The position numbers were made by a program, and so were the translations under genes. Shown here piece after piece: positions 1-8,246 of a stretch of 30,917 nt of DNA. The notes beneath the pieces are model-generated. The model searched no databases. It was not told where the DNA came from and worked only from the letters and a program-made list of their open reading frames with translations. Every line of letters begins with the position of its first letter. The stretch's first letter is position 1. This DNA comes from a virus: positions 1 to 30,917 of the IMG/VR virus record IMGVR_UViG_3300042896_000059, one strand, 5' to 3'.

Positions 1-127
1 AGATGGAATGATTTTAGTGGTAGCTATTGAAGGTATTATTGCTGAAATTAAAGAAGCAGTTGCTGAAGTAGAAGCACCTGAGGCAGAAGTTGAAGTAGAA
101 GTTGAAGCACAAGCGGAAACAGTTGCT
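1..127. repeat. Left copy of 127-bp terminal repeat (circular junction)
   Basis: These 127 bases are identical to the last 127 bases of the window. Both copies lie inside one continuous reading frame, so joining them rebuilds an intact gene. The length 127 equals a common largest k-mer in short-read assembly. The simplest reading is therefore the overlap left when an assembler closes a circular or circularly permuted genome, not a biological terminal repeat. Confidence 0.95.
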
Positions 128-361
128 ACACCTAAAAGAATTGTTGAATCAGTTTCTAAAGAAATGTTCTTTGCTGAAATTGAAAAACTAAGAACTGAAA
201 TTGCTGAATTAAAATCAGTAAAATCAGAATTAAGTTCAGAAGTTGTTGTTGAACCATTAACACATAGTCCTGAAGTTAAGAATGAAGTTAAACTAAATAA
301 AATATCAACTAATCGCCAAATGACTACACAAGATATAGTTATGGCAAAACTTTTTAATTAA
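1..361 (+). CDS. Scaffold-like protein upstream of capsid, 3' part (gene continues from 30615)
   Basis: This is the C-terminal part of a protein that starts at 30615 and runs through the circular junction, about 178 residues in all. This part contains a long acidic run rich in E, V and A (repeated EVE and EAE), then a helical coiled-coil-like segment (FFAEIEKLRTEIAELKS), then a polar tail. Acidic, helical, low-complexity proteins just before the major capsid gene are typical of head scaffolding or assembly factors. The major capsid gene follows after 7 bases and the prohead protease lies upstream, which supports a head-assembly role. Scaffold function is inferred from composition and position; I recognise no catalytic motif. 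An apparent ATG at position 8 is internal and is not the true start. Confidence 0.75.
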   Translation, partial: DGMILVVAIEGIIAEIKEAVAEVEAPEAEVEVEVEAQAETVATPKRIVESVSKEMFFAEIEKLRTEIAELKSVKSELSSEVVVEPLTHSPEVKNEVKLNKISTNRQMTTQDIVMAKLFN

Positions 362-368
362 ATAAATT

Positions 369-1322
369 ATGGCTACTACTACAAGTATTACTACTACTTA
401 TGCTGGAGAATTTGCAGGAAAATATATTTCTGCTGCATTACTTTCAGGTTCAACTATCGCTAATGGCGGTATTGAAGTTAAACCAAATGTAAAATACAAA
501 GAAGTATTGAAAAAGATTGCTACTGATGCAATTGTTAAAGATGCTACTTGTGATTTTACTGCAACTTCTACTGTTACATTAACAGAGAAAATTTTACAAC
601 CTGAAGAATTCCAAGTGAATTTGGAATTGTGTAAAAAATCATTTAAATCGGATTGGGAAGCGGTACAAATGGGTTATTCTGCATTTGATAACTTGCCACC
701 TGCTTTTGCTGATTTCTTGCTTTCTCACGTAGCTGCTAAAGTTGCTGAAAAAACTGAACAAAACATTTGGAAAGGTGTTACTGCTAATGCTGGTGAATTC
801 AATGGATTTGCTACATTGCTTTCTTTAGATGCTGCTTTACCTGCTGCACAAGAAGTTGCTGGAACTACTGTAACTGCTGCTAATGTTGTTGCTCAATTAG
901 GTCTTGTTGTAGATGCTATTCCTGCTTCACTTTACGGAAAAGAAGATTTATATTTATATGTTTCTCAAAACATTGCAAGAGCATATGTAAGAGCATTAGG
1001 TGGATTTGGTGCAAGTGGATTGGGTGCTAATGGTACTAACTCACAAGGTACACAATGGTTTAACAATGGTTCACTTTCTTTTGATGGTGTTAAAATCTTT
1101 GTTGCTAATGGATTGGCTGCTAATACAGCTATTGCTACTTTGAAATCTAACTTATTTTTTGGAACAGGTTTATTAGCTGATTCAAATGAAGTTAAAGTTT
1201 TAGATATGGCTGATATTGATGGTTCTGAAAACGTAAGAGTAATTATGAGATTTACTGCTGGTGTTCAATACGGAATTGTTGAGGACATTGTAACTTACGG
1301 AATCACTAACGCTGCTAACTAA
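369..1322 (+). CDS. Major capsid protein (HK97-fold candidate)
   Basis: A 317-residue protein that should form the icosahedral shell. It begins with a Thr-rich N-terminus (MATTTSITTTYAGEFAG) and resembles capsid proteins of Bacteroidetes siphoviruses, with the segments KDATCDFTAT, LELCKKSFKSDWEA and a Gly/Ala-rich C-terminal half. The length suits an HK97-type subunit without a large delta domain. It follows the scaffold-like gene directly and is closed by a strong terminator, an arrangement that favours abundant capsid mRNA. Its codons are richer in GCT and GGT than the early genes, consistent with high expression. The HK97 fold is inferred from family resemblance and context. Confidence 0.85.
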   Translation: MATTTSITTTYAGEFAGKYISAALLSGSTIANGGIEVKPNVKYKEVLKKIATDAIVKDATCDFTATSTVTLTEKILQPEEFQVNLELCKKSFKSDWEAVQMGYSAFDNLPPAFADFLLSHVAAKVAEKTEQNIWKGVTANAGEFNGFATLLSLDAALPAAQEVAGTTVTAANVVAQLGLVVDAIPASLYGKEDLYLYVSQNIARAYVRALGGFGASGLGANGTNSQGTQWFNNGSLSFDGVKIFVANGLAANTAIATLKSNLFFGTGLLADSNEVKVLDMADIDGSENVRVIMRFTAGVQYGIVEDIVTYGITNAAN

Positions 1323-1342
1323 TAATTAGAAGCATACTAAAT

Positions 1343-1373
1343 AAAGGGTAGGTAATATTACTTACCCTTTTTT
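1343..1373 (+). terminator. Intrinsic terminator after major capsid gene
   Basis: A near-perfect stem pairs AAAGGGTAGGTA with TACTTACCCTTT (one G-U wobble) around a four-base ATAT loop. Six Ts follow (1368-1373). It lies 20 bases after the capsid stop codon and probably lets capsid mRNA end here while some transcription reads on. Confidence 0.88.
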
Positions 1374-1395
1374 ATTAACTTTAAAATACAAAACT

Positions 1396-1938
1396 ATGCC
1401 TTGTGATATTTCGTTGGGACGTGCTGAACAATGCAAAAATAGCATTGGAGGCCTTAGAGCTGCATACTTCATTAACTGGGGTGATGCAACAACTGTTACT
1501 TATTCTGCAACAGCAGGAATGGAAGATGTTATAACTGCTTTAGGTGGTACACCTGTAGGTTATAAATATGAATTGAAGGGAACTTCTACTTTTGAACAAA
1601 CTGTAACAAGTTCAAGAGAAAATGGGACTACATTTGTAGACCAAAAATTAAGTTTAAGTTTAGCTAAATTAACTATTGCTGACCATAAACAATTGAAATT
1701 ACTTTCTTATGGTAGACCACAAGTTATAATTGAAGATAACAATGGAAACTTCTTTTTAGCTGGTTTAACAAAAGGAATGGATTTAGTAACTGCTACTATT
1801 TCAAATGGTGCTGCTATGGCAGATATGAGTGGATATAAAATGGAATTTCAAGGAATGGAGCCAGTTGCTGCAAACTTTGTAACTGGACCATTAACGACTG
1901 GTATTTTAGCTTCTATTGTTGAAGGTACTGTAGCATAA
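1396..1938 (+). CDS. Structural protein, probable major tail (tube) protein
   Basis: A 180-residue protein starting MPCDISLGRAEQCKNSIGGL, with beta-rich segments (KYELKGTSTFEQTVTSSRENGTTF, given in part; YKMEFQGMEP) and a hydrophobic, Gly/Ala-rich C-terminus. The N-terminal pattern of C, G-R and C-K-x-S-x-G-G is one I associate with tail-tube proteins of Bacteroidetes phages. Strong terminators on both sides isolate it with the capsid gene as a highly expressed unit, which suits a multicopy structural protein. The tail-tube role is inferred; a head decoration protein is the main alternative. Confidence 0.6.
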   Translation: MPCDISLGRAEQCKNSIGGLRAAYFINWGDATTVTYSATAGMEDVITALGGTPVGYKYELKGTSTFEQTVTSSRENGTTFVDQKLSLSLAKLTIADHKQLKLLSYGRPQVIIEDNNGNFFLAGLTKGMDLVTATISNGAAMADMSGYKMEFQGMEPVAANFVTGPLTTGILASIVEGTVA

Positions 1939-1958
1939 TTTTATTATTTGTTTTTTTT

Positions 1959-1991
1959 AAAAAGGTGTACTTTAATTAGTATGCCTTTTTT
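1959..1991 (+). terminator. Intrinsic terminator after tail-tube candidate
   Basis: AAAAAGGTGTAC pairs with GTATGCCTTTTT (two G-U wobbles) around an eight-base loop and ends in a T run. A run of eight Ts lies just before it, so it could also act on the opposite strand. Confidence 0.85.
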
Positions 1992-1999
1992 GTTTTAAA

Positions 2000-2038
2000 A
2001 CAATTCCTATTTTAATTTATTAATATAAAAAATATTAT
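2000..2038 (+). promoter_or_regulatory. AT-rich leader shared with 22281-22321, candidate phage-specific promoter
   Basis: The stretch begins ACAATTCC and contains TTAATATAAAAAA just before the start codon at 2039. Almost the same sequence, in the same position after a terminator, precedes the tail chaperone gene at 22322. It lacks the host TAnnTTTG element. It may be a late promoter recognised with the phage sigma-like factor, or a conserved translation leader. Confidence 0.5.
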
Positions 2039-2368
2039 ATGATAATTTTAAGACAACAAATAGAACCACAAACTATATCATTTATTCCTCGTGAATTAAG
2101 TGCTACAACTATTGTTTTAAGAAATGAAGTTACTAATATAGAAACTACAATAGAAGCAAATTTTTATTTATTTGATTATTATTTAACTGCTGTAGAAGTT
2201 TTTGATTTAAAAGAAAATACATATTACAATTTGACTATTAAGAATGGTTCTAATATAGTTTATAAAGATAAAATATTCTGTACAAATCAAGTTATAGAAG
2301 ATTTTACAGTTAATAAAAATGAATATGTAGCAAACGTTACAACAAACGAATTTAAAATATATGAGTAA
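2039..2368 (+). CDS. Conserved structural-cluster protein of unknown function
   Basis: A 109-residue, beta-rich protein with alternating hydrophobic and polar residues, few charged helices, and a recognisable YKDKIFCTNQ segment near residues 75-85. Similar small proteins sit next to the portal gene in Bacteroidetes phages, but I know no function. It follows the conserved leader after a terminator, so it probably opens the transcript that carries portal, connector, baseplate and fibre genes. It overlaps the portal gene by 8 bases, which suggests translational coupling. Confidence 0.75.
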   Translation: MIILRQQIEPQTISFIPRELSATTIVLRNEVTNIETTIEANFYLFDYYLTAVEVFDLKENTYYNLTIKNGSNIVYKDKIFCTNQVIEDFTVNKNEYVANVTTNEFKIYE

Positions 2369-4154
2369 TATATCCATTGTTAATTTAAGTGCTTATACAA
2401 GTCCTGTAATACAAGAAAATAAAAGAAACAATTATATTGAATATGGAAGTGATAATAATTACTTTCAATATTTGATTGATAGATATTTATATAGTGCTAC
2501 AAATGGTGCTATTATTACAGGTATTGCTAATATGATTTATGGTAAAGGATTAGATGCTTTAGATTCTAATAAAAAGCCTAATGAATATGCACAGATGAAA
2601 TCTATTGTAAAGGATTCTGATTTAAAGAAAATAGCTTTAGAAAGAAAACTTTTAGGAATGGCTGCTATGCAAGTTGTAATGGAAAAGAAACAAGTAAAGC
2701 AAGTACTTCATTTTCCTATGCATACATTAAGAGCAGAAAAATGCAATGATAAAGGACAAATAGAAAATTGGTATTATTTCCCTGATTGGACAAAAAAGAA
2801 GCCAAGTGAAGAACCAAAGAAGATTCCTGCTTTTGGATTTGGTAATGGTAATGAAGTTGAACTTTATATTATAAAACCATATGTTAGTGGATTTTATTCA
2901 TATAGTCCAATTGATTATAGTGGTGCTTTACCTTATGCTTTGCTTGAAGAAAACATAGCAGACTATCAAATTAATGATTGTCAAAATGGATTTAGCGGAA
3001 CTAAAGTAATCAATTTCAATAATGGTATTCCTTCAGAAGAAATGAGGGAAAAAATGAAACGTGATGTACTTGGTAAATTAACAGGTGCAAGAGGTGAAAA
3101 AGTTATTGTTGCTTTTAATGCTAATGCTGAATCAAAGACTACAGTTGAAGATTTACCTTTAAATGATGCTCCAGCACATTATGAATATTTATCTAAAGAA
3201 TGTTTTGATAAGTTAATTGTAGGACATAGAGTTACTTCACCAATGTTATTAGGAATTAGAACAGGTGATGGTGGATTAGGTAACAATGCAGATGAAATAA
3301 AGACTGCTACGCTATTATTTGATAACATAGTAATTAAACCTTACCAACTTGAAATAATTGATGCTTTAGACGAGATTTTAGCAATCAATAGTATATCATT
3401 AAAACTTTATTTTAAAACAATACAGCCTTTAGAATTTGTTGATATTTCAGGTATGAATGCTGAAACTACAGAAGAAGAAACAGGGGTTAAAATGTGTTCA
3501 CATAATTTAGCTACAGATTCTATTGCTGATTTATTAATTGAAAAAGGAGAAACATTAAGCGACGAATGGTTTTTAATTGATGAAACTGAAGTTGATTATG
3601 ATACTGAAGAAGAATTAGATTTAGAAATTAACACTTTAAATAATAAAAAGAAAAGCACATTATCTAAAATGTGGAAATTTATTACTTCTACAGGAACTGC
3701 AAGACCAAATGCTAAAAGTCCTGAGCAAGATAAAGTTGTTGATGGTGTTCAATTTGTTACAAGATATGTTTATAGTGGTGATTTAAGCGGTGAAAGAGAA
3801 TTTTGCAGTAAAATGCTTCGTGCTGACAAAGTATATCGTAAAGAAGATATTGTAAATATGGAATCACAAGTTGTTAATGCTGGATTTGGAAAAGGTGGTG
3901 CTGATTCTTATTCTGTATGGCTTTATAAAGGTGGACCAAGATGCAATCATAAATGGCTAAGAAGAACTTATGCTAATTTTGATGGTATTAAAATAGACCC
4001 TACAAATCCAAATGCAAAAGCTATTAGTTCTGCTACTGCTGAAAAATATGGTTATAGAATTAGAAATGAAAAAGAAGTAGCTATGAAACCAAGTGATATG
4101 CCAACAAAAGGATATACACAAGAGTATTGGGATAAAATGGGATATACAAATTAA
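2361..4154 (+). CDS. Portal protein with extra C-terminal domain
   Basis: A 597-residue protein. Residues 1 to about 380 look like a phage portal: an N-terminal YIEYGSDNNYFQYLIDRYLY segment, then the HRVTSPMLLGI and GLGNNADEIKTA segments, a pattern shared by Bacteroidetes phage portals. The portal forms the dodecameric ring at one capsid vertex through which DNA enters and leaves. From about residue 475 a second domain begins (SGEREFCSKML, YRKEDIVNMES, CNHKWLRRTYAN). It resembles C-terminal domains of phage minor-head or portal-associated proteins and contains Cys/His residues that could bind metal. Portal identity is well supported; the function of the second domain is not known to me. The gene lies downstream of the capsid gene, an unusual order. 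Confidence 0.85.
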   Translation: MSNISIVNLSAYTSPVIQENKRNNYIEYGSDNNYFQYLIDRYLYSATNGAIITGIANMIYGKGLDALDSNKKPNEYAQMKSIVKDSDLKKIALERKLLGMAAMQVVMEKKQVKQVLHFPMHTLRAEKCNDKGQIENWYYFPDWTKKKPSEEPKKIPAFGFGNGNEVELYIIKPYVSGFYSYSPIDYSGALPYALLEENIADYQINDCQNGFSGTKVINFNNGIPSEEMREKMKRDVLGKLTGARGEKVIVAFNANAESKTTVEDLPLNDAPAHYEYLSKECFDKLIVGHRVTSPMLLGIRTGDGGLGNNADEIKTATLLFDNIVIKPYQLEIIDALDEILAINSISLKLYFKTIQPLEFVDISGMNAETTEEETGVKMCSHNLATDSIADLLIEKGETLSDEWFLIDETEVDYDTEEELDLEINTLNNKKKSTLSKMWKFITSTGTARPNAKSPEQDKVVDGVQFVTRYVYSGDLSGEREFCSKMLRADKVYRKEDIVNMESQVVNAGFGKGGADSYSVWLYKGGPRCNHKWLRRTYANFDGIKIDPTNPNAKAISSATAEKYGYRIRNEKEVAMKPSDMPTKGYTQEYWDKMGYTN

Positions 4155-4161
4155 TTAAGAT

Positions 4162-4662
4162 ATGGCAAAAGCATTATTCATAAGTACAAACGATTTAGTA
4201 AAGAATACATTTTTAAATGGAAATGTAGATCCTGATACATATACGCAATATATCTTTCAAGCACAGCAAGTTCATATTCAGAATTATTTAGGTACTAAGT
4301 TATATAATAAAATAAATGATGGAATTGTAGCAGGTACATTAGCAAGTCCATATACAACGCTTTTAAGCGATTATATTAAGATGATGGTAATACATTGGAC
4401 AATGGTAGAATTCTTACCTTATTCATCTATTAAAATAACTGAAAAAGGAGTATTTAAACATAATTCTGAAAATAGTACAACTGTAGACAAAACAGAAATA
4501 GATTCGTTAATTGCAAAATCAATGGACACTGCTCAAAGTTATACAAATAGATTTATTGACTTTATGACTTTTAACCAACAGTTATTTCCTGAATATAATC
4601 TAAATTCAAATGCTGATGTATATCCAGATAAAGACACAAATTTCACAGGATGGGTTCTATAA
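4162..4662 (+). CDS. Head-tail connector (adaptor) candidate
   Basis: A 166-residue, mainly helical protein with the start FISTNDLVKNTFLNGNVDPD and a segment YNKINDGIVAG typical of small adaptor proteins that dock under the portal. It directly follows the portal gene (7-base gap) and precedes baseplate-like and fibre genes. I take it as the ring-forming adaptor, similar in role to HK97 gp6 or SPP1 gp15. This rests on length, position and family resemblance, not on a catalytic motif. Confidence 0.65.
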   Translation: MAKALFISTNDLVKNTFLNGNVDPDTYTQYIFQAQQVHIQNYLGTKLYNKINDGIVAGTLASPYTTLLSDYIKMMVIHWTMVEFLPYSSIKITEKGVFKHNSENSTTVDKTEIDSLIAKSMDTAQSYTNRFIDFMTFNQQLFPEYNLNSNADVYPDKDTNFTGWVL

Positions 4663-4739
4663 AAGAAACGTATAAACCAAAAGAGATAAACGTAAAAAAA
4701 TTAGAAGTTTTTTTAAATAAATTAGAAAAGAAAATATGA
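4650..4739 (+). CDS. 29-residue basic peptide, overlapping both neighbours
   Basis: A very short frame (MGSIKETYKP, then a Lys-rich helix ending NKLEKKI). It starts 13 bases inside the connector gene and ends in an ATGA overlap with the next gene. Such nested packing is typical of real phage micro-genes and fills an otherwise empty 73-base gap. No function recognised. It could instead be only a coupling leader for the downstream gene. Confidence 0.5.
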   Translation: MGSIKETYKPKEINVKKLEVFLNKLEKKI

Positions 4740-5071
4740 GTTTAAATTTTTCACATATAAAAGGAGATACATTTGAATTAGTTAATTTTGCTTTAGTTAA
4801 AAATACTGTAGCTTTAGATTTAACAGGTGCAGTAATTAAAATGCAATTAAAAAAAGAATGTGGTGGAATTCCTATTTTATCTTTTACTACTGTAGCTTCT
4901 GCTGGTTTAACTATTTTAAATGCAGCAGGTGGTTTATTTAAGATAAACAAGCAGATTATAAATATACCTGAATTTAATTATATTTATGATATTGAAATAA
5001 CATTTGCTAATGGTGATGTTAAAACTTGGGTATCAGGTGATTTTATTGTAAAATGTGATATAACAAGATAG
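4736..5071 (+). CDS. Baseplate BppU-N-like beta-sandwich protein
   Basis: A 111-residue protein with the pattern HIKGDTFELVNFAL, DLTGAVIKMQLKK, FTTVASAGLTI, GGLFKINKQII and YDIEITFANGDVKTWVSGDF. This matches the small immunoglobulin-like domain found at the N-terminus of phage upper baseplate proteins, which anchors receptor-binding proteins to the tail tip. It sits just before the long fibre gene (1-base gap), which fits an adaptor role for the fibre. Domain assignment comes from recognised sequence pattern. Confidence 0.65.
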   Translation: MSLNFSHIKGDTFELVNFALVKNTVALDLTGAVIKMQLKKECGGIPILSFTTVASAGLTILNAAGGLFKINKQIINIPEFNYIYDIEITFANGDVKTWVSGDFIVKCDITR

Positions 5072-5072
5072 T

Positions 5073-7061
5073 ATGGATAATATAAACATTACAGTTAATG
5101 AAACTATTGAAAATATAGTTGTTAATCCATCTATAACTACTGAAGTAATTGATGTAAATATTACAGGGACTACTGAAACTGTAAATATTGATGTTACACC
5201 TAATTTAACAACTGTTAATATTAATAGTATTTCAGGTTCACCTGTTACTAAAACTTCAGATTTAATAAATGATGGTGAGGATGGAATAAATCCTTTTATT
5301 ACTTTGGAGGATATTCCTGCAGTTACAGGTTTTGTACCTTATATTGGAGCTACAGAGGATGTAAATTTAGGTGAGTTTGGAGTTCAATTAGGAAATATTG
5401 AATTTGATTTAACACCGACAAATACACCTACAGCAGTTGGTTCAATGTTTTGGAATGATACAGCGGGAACTTTAGATTTAAAACTAAAAGGCGGTGCAGT
5501 AACTTTACAGATAGGTCAGGAAACAGTTGCAAGAGTAGTAAATAAAACAGCTACAAATATAACTTTATTAGAAAGTAATTATCAAATCGTAAGAGTTACA
5601 GGAGCACAAGGACAACGCCCAAAAGTAGATTTAGCTTTAGCGAATAATGATTTAAATAGTACTACAACTTTAGGCTTAGTAACCGAGAATATATTAAATA
5701 ATCAAGAGGGATTTATAACTACAAGCGGACAAGTACAACAAATAAATACAACTGGAAGTTTGCAAGGTGAAACTTGGGCAGATGGTGATGTATTATATTT
5801 AAGTGGTACTGTAGCGGGTAGATGTACTAATATAAAACCTATTGCACCTGTTCACACAGTAATCATTGGATTTGTAGAATATGCACATATTACACAAGGT
5901 AAAATTTTTGTTAAAGTAGATAACGGTTATGAATTAGAGGAGCTTCATAACGTTAGTGCTATTGCTCCAAATAATAATGAAGTTTTAACATACGATACAC
6001 CTACGCTATTATGGAAGCCTAAAACAATAGCTACAATTTTAGGATATACACCTTTTCAATTACCTTCATTAACTTCAGGCTCAGTTTTATTTTCAGATGG
6101 TACAACTATTGCACAAAAAAATAGTAACTTCTTTTGGGATAATACGAATAATAGGTTAGGTATTGGAACGAATGCACCTACAGATAATTTAACAGTTATC
6201 GGAGGAATAACAACAAAAGCAGGAGCGTCAAATACTCAAATTACGATGTATGATGAAAATTCATCTACATATACTCAAATAATAAAAAGAAGAAGTAATA
6301 ATAGTGGTAACTTTGGATTACCTGTAGGGTCATCTGAAATAACTACAAATACAGCATTTGGTATTAATTCAAACGCTTATTTAGCTTTTGCAATTAGTAA
6401 TAGCGAAAAAGGAAGATTTGCACCAACAACGGGTAATCTATTAATCAACACCACAATAGACAACGGTGGTAAACTTCAAATCAAAGCTCCTGGAGCATTA
6501 TCAACTGATATAGCTTTACGAGTTAGAAATAGTGCGGATACTGGGAATTTAGTTACTATTGATGGAACAGGAGTTTTAAAAGTTGGTAATACAAATTATA
6601 GTTATTTAACTAATAACGCAGTCGCTTTTTTTGCAACTGATGGTAATATAGTTGTAGATAGCGGTAGGTCATTACTATTTTCACAAGGAGCTACAGTTAA
6701 TTCAAGATTTAGTTTTAATGGGAATTTTTCTTTTGGGGCAAATGTTAATCCAACTTCACGTGTGTACATTAGAGGGACAGGAACAACAAGTTCAACAACA
6801 GCTTTTATAATAGATAATAGTGCAGTTTCTCAATTATTAAAAATAACGGATGATGGTTCTTTATTACTTGGAATAGGTTCAGCAGTAGCATCTGCTAAGG
6901 TACAAATAGATTCAACTACACAAGGATTCCTTCCACCAAGAATGACAAACGCACAAAGATTAGCAATAGCTACACCTGCAATAGGATTGATAGTTTATTG
7001 CACAGATACAATAGAAGGTTTATATATTAACAAGTCCACAGGATGGACATTTATAATTTAA
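5073..7061 (+). CDS. Tail fibre / receptor-binding protein
   Basis: A 662-residue protein rich in T, N, G and S, as expected for trimeric beta-structured fibres. The N-terminal 70 residues are a run of V/I-T-N repeats that may attach to the baseplate. The middle contains a YIGATEDVNLGEFGVQLGN segment and repeats of the type RLGIGTNAPTDNLTV, common in Bacteroidetes phage fibres. The C-terminus (QGFLPPRMTNAQR, GLIVYCTDTIEGLYIN) is a typical tip domain of these fibres. I see no obvious chaperone-type peptidase motif. It should determine host surface binding. Two small structural or lysis genes follow. Confidence 0.8.
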   Translation: MDNINITVNETIENIVVNPSITTEVIDVNITGTTETVNIDVTPNLTTVNINSISGSPVTKTSDLINDGEDGINPFITLEDIPAVTGFVPYIGATEDVNLGEFGVQLGNIEFDLTPTNTPTAVGSMFWNDTAGTLDLKLKGGAVTLQIGQETVARVVNKTATNITLLESNYQIVRVTGAQGQRPKVDLALANNDLNSTTTLGLVTENILNNQEGFITTSGQVQQINTTGSLQGETWADGDVLYLSGTVAGRCTNIKPIAPVHTVIIGFVEYAHITQGKIFVKVDNGYELEELHNVSAIAPNNNEVLTYDTPTLLWKPKTIATILGYTPFQLPSLTSGSVLFSDGTTIAQKNSNFFWDNTNNRLGIGTNAPTDNLTVIGGITTKAGASNTQITMYDENSSTYTQIIKRRSNNSGNFGLPVGSSEITTNTAFGINSNAYLAFAISNSEKGRFAPTTGNLLINTTIDNGGKLQIKAPGALSTDIALRVRNSADTGNLVTIDGTGVLKVGNTNYSYLTNNAVAFFATDGNIVVDSGRSLLFSQGATVNSRFSFNGNFSFGANVNPTSRVYIRGTGTTSSTTAFIIDNSAVSQLLKITDDGSLLLGIGSAVASAKVQIDSTTQGFLPPRMTNAQRLAIATPAIGLIVYCTDTIEGLYINKSTGWTFII

Positions 7062-7064
7062 CAA

Positions 7065-7367
7065 ATGGGATTATTAGTTAGTGCTACAAGTAGCAAAAAA
7101 ATTTTGATTAAAGGTACAGAGATTGAATTACCAAGTGTGTACGTTCGTGTTGAATTTGCAGCAAGAGCTAACGGAACAACATTAGAAATAGCAGCTACAA
7201 CTTATGCAAGTAAGGCAGCTTATGATGAAGGTACAGGGGCAATTTTTACCGATGTTCAACAAGGTGCTTTTACTGCTGAATTAGTGGATGGACAAATGCA
7301 AGACTTATCAAGTGCAGAGTTATACTCTAAAATGGCTTTCGAGCAAATGGGTTATGATGTTAAATAG
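7065..7367 (+). CDS. Conserved small tail/fibre-associated protein
   Basis: A 100-residue protein with LIKGTEIELPSVYVRVEFAA near the N-terminus and a helical C-terminus (SSAELYSKMAFEQMGYDVK). Similar proteins commonly follow the fibre gene in Bacteroidetes phages. A beta-rich N-terminal half and the position 3 bases after the fibre gene suggest a structural or fibre-assembly role, but I cannot name one. Confidence 0.65.
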   Translation: MGLLVSATSSKKILIKGTEIELPSVYVRVEFAARANGTTLEIAATTYASKAAYDEGTGAIFTDVQQGAFTAELVDGQMQDLSSAELYSKMAFEQMGYDVK

Positions 7368-7382
7368 TGATATAATATTCGG

Positions 7383-7565
7383 ATGAGTAAGGAGCAATTT
7401 GATATAATATTAAGTAAATGGATTTCTCGCAAGTTATTAGTATTTCTGATAGCTTGTGGAGGTTTATTTAGTGGAACTTTAACTTCATCTGATTGGGTAG
7501 TTATTGCAACTGCTTACATAGGTATAGAAGGAATTACAAACATAGTAGAAAGACTAAGAAAATAA
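7383..7565 (+). CDS. Holin-like small membrane protein
   Basis: A 60-residue protein with two predicted membrane segments (about residues 17-34, KLLVFLIACGGLFSG, and 37-53, DWVVIATAYIGIEG) joined by a short turn, and basic residues at the end (RLRK). Two-membrane-span proteins of this size next to an endolysin are commonly holins, which permeabilise the inner membrane at the time of lysis. It opens the lysis cluster and overlaps the next gene by one base. Confidence 0.6.
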   Translation: MSKEQFDIILSKWISRKLLVFLIACGGLFSGTLTSSDWVVIATAYIGIEGITNIVERLRK

Positions 7566-7813
7566 TGGATAATTTAGAGCAATTAAGTAAAGATATAAAA
7601 GAGATTAAACAGGCTTTATTAGGAAGTGAATTTAATAACTTTAAAGGTATGGTTTCACAAATGAAGGAAACAGATGAACGGGTTGAAAAATTAGAGATTT
7701 TCAAGAATGAGATTTCTGTTTATGTAAATCAGTTCAAAGTTGCTTTTGTAATTATATTCGGAACTTTAATTACTCTATTATTTAAATATTTTCAATACGA
7801 TGAAGTTAAATAA
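7565..7813 (+). CDS. Coiled-coil plus membrane-anchor lysis protein (XhlA-like)
   Basis: An 82-residue protein: an N-terminal helical coiled-coil region (EQLSKDIKEIKQALLG, QMKETDERVEKLEIFKNE) and a single C-terminal membrane helix (VAFVIIFGTLITLLF). This architecture matches the XhlA type that works with a small holin in PBSX-like systems. I chose the ATG at 7565 because it overlaps the previous stop (TAATG) and because the upstream in-frame extension lies inside the holin gene. It overlaps the endolysin start by 14 bases. Confidence 0.65.
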   Translation: MDNLEQLSKDIKEIKQALLGSEFNNFKGMVSQMKETDERVEKLEIFKNEISVYVNQFKVAFVIIFGTLITLLFKYFQYDEVK

Positions 7814-8246
7814 TAACGGTTATTTGCTTATTTGTGAATTTGAGGGATTGAGTTTAAAACCCTACTTGTGCCCGGCAAAAAAACCTACCATTGGCTACGG
7901 AAATTGCTATTATCCTGATGGTAAACGTGTAACAATGTTAGATAAAGAAATTAATAAACAACAAGCATTTGATATGTTTAAATCAATTGCTGATAGATTT
8001 GCAAGTAAAGTTTCTAAATTAGTTACAAGTCCTTTAAATCAAAATCAGTTCAACGCCTGTGTTAGTATATGTTACAATATTGGAACAGGTTCTTTTGCAA
8101 GTTCTACATTATTAAAATTAGTTAATAAAAATCATAATGATATTTTAATTGGTTTAGAATTTAAGAAGTGGAATAAAGTAAATAAAAAAGAAGTAACTGG
8201 ATTAACAAGAAGAAGAAATTATGAAGCAGATATTTATTTTAGTTAG
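7800..8246 (+). CDS. Endolysin, GH24 lysozyme (muramidase)
   Basis: A 148-residue T4-type lysozyme that cleaves the beta-1,4 bond between N-acetylmuramic acid and N-acetylglucosamine in peptidoglycan. The E-x8-(D/C)-x5-T catalytic pattern is visible as Glu15, Cys24 and Thr30 in the segment EGLSLKPYLCPAKKPTIGYG. A C-terminal GLTRRRNYEADIY segment matches the family's GLxxRR motif. Cys in place of Asp is a known variant of GH24. There is no signal peptide, so export depends on the holin genes just upstream. The frame overlaps the spanin gene by 26 bases. Confidence 0.92.
   Translation: MKLNNNGYLLICEFEGLSLKPYLCPAKKPTIGYGNCYYPDGKRVTMLDKEINKQQAFDMFKSIADRFASKVSKLVTSPLNQNQFNACVSICYNIGTGSFASSTLLKLVNKNHNDILIGLEFKKWNKVNKKEVTGLTRRRNYEADIYFS

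Noticed and set aside
1-127. Biological direct terminal repeat
   Set aside because: The repeat lies inside a gene, is exactly 127 bases and joins perfectly into one frame, so an assembly overlap is the simpler cause.
7493-7813. Longer version of the coiled-coil lysis protein starting at 7493
   Set aside because: The extension lies within the holin gene and reads as unlikely protein; ATG 7565 has the usual TAATG overlap.
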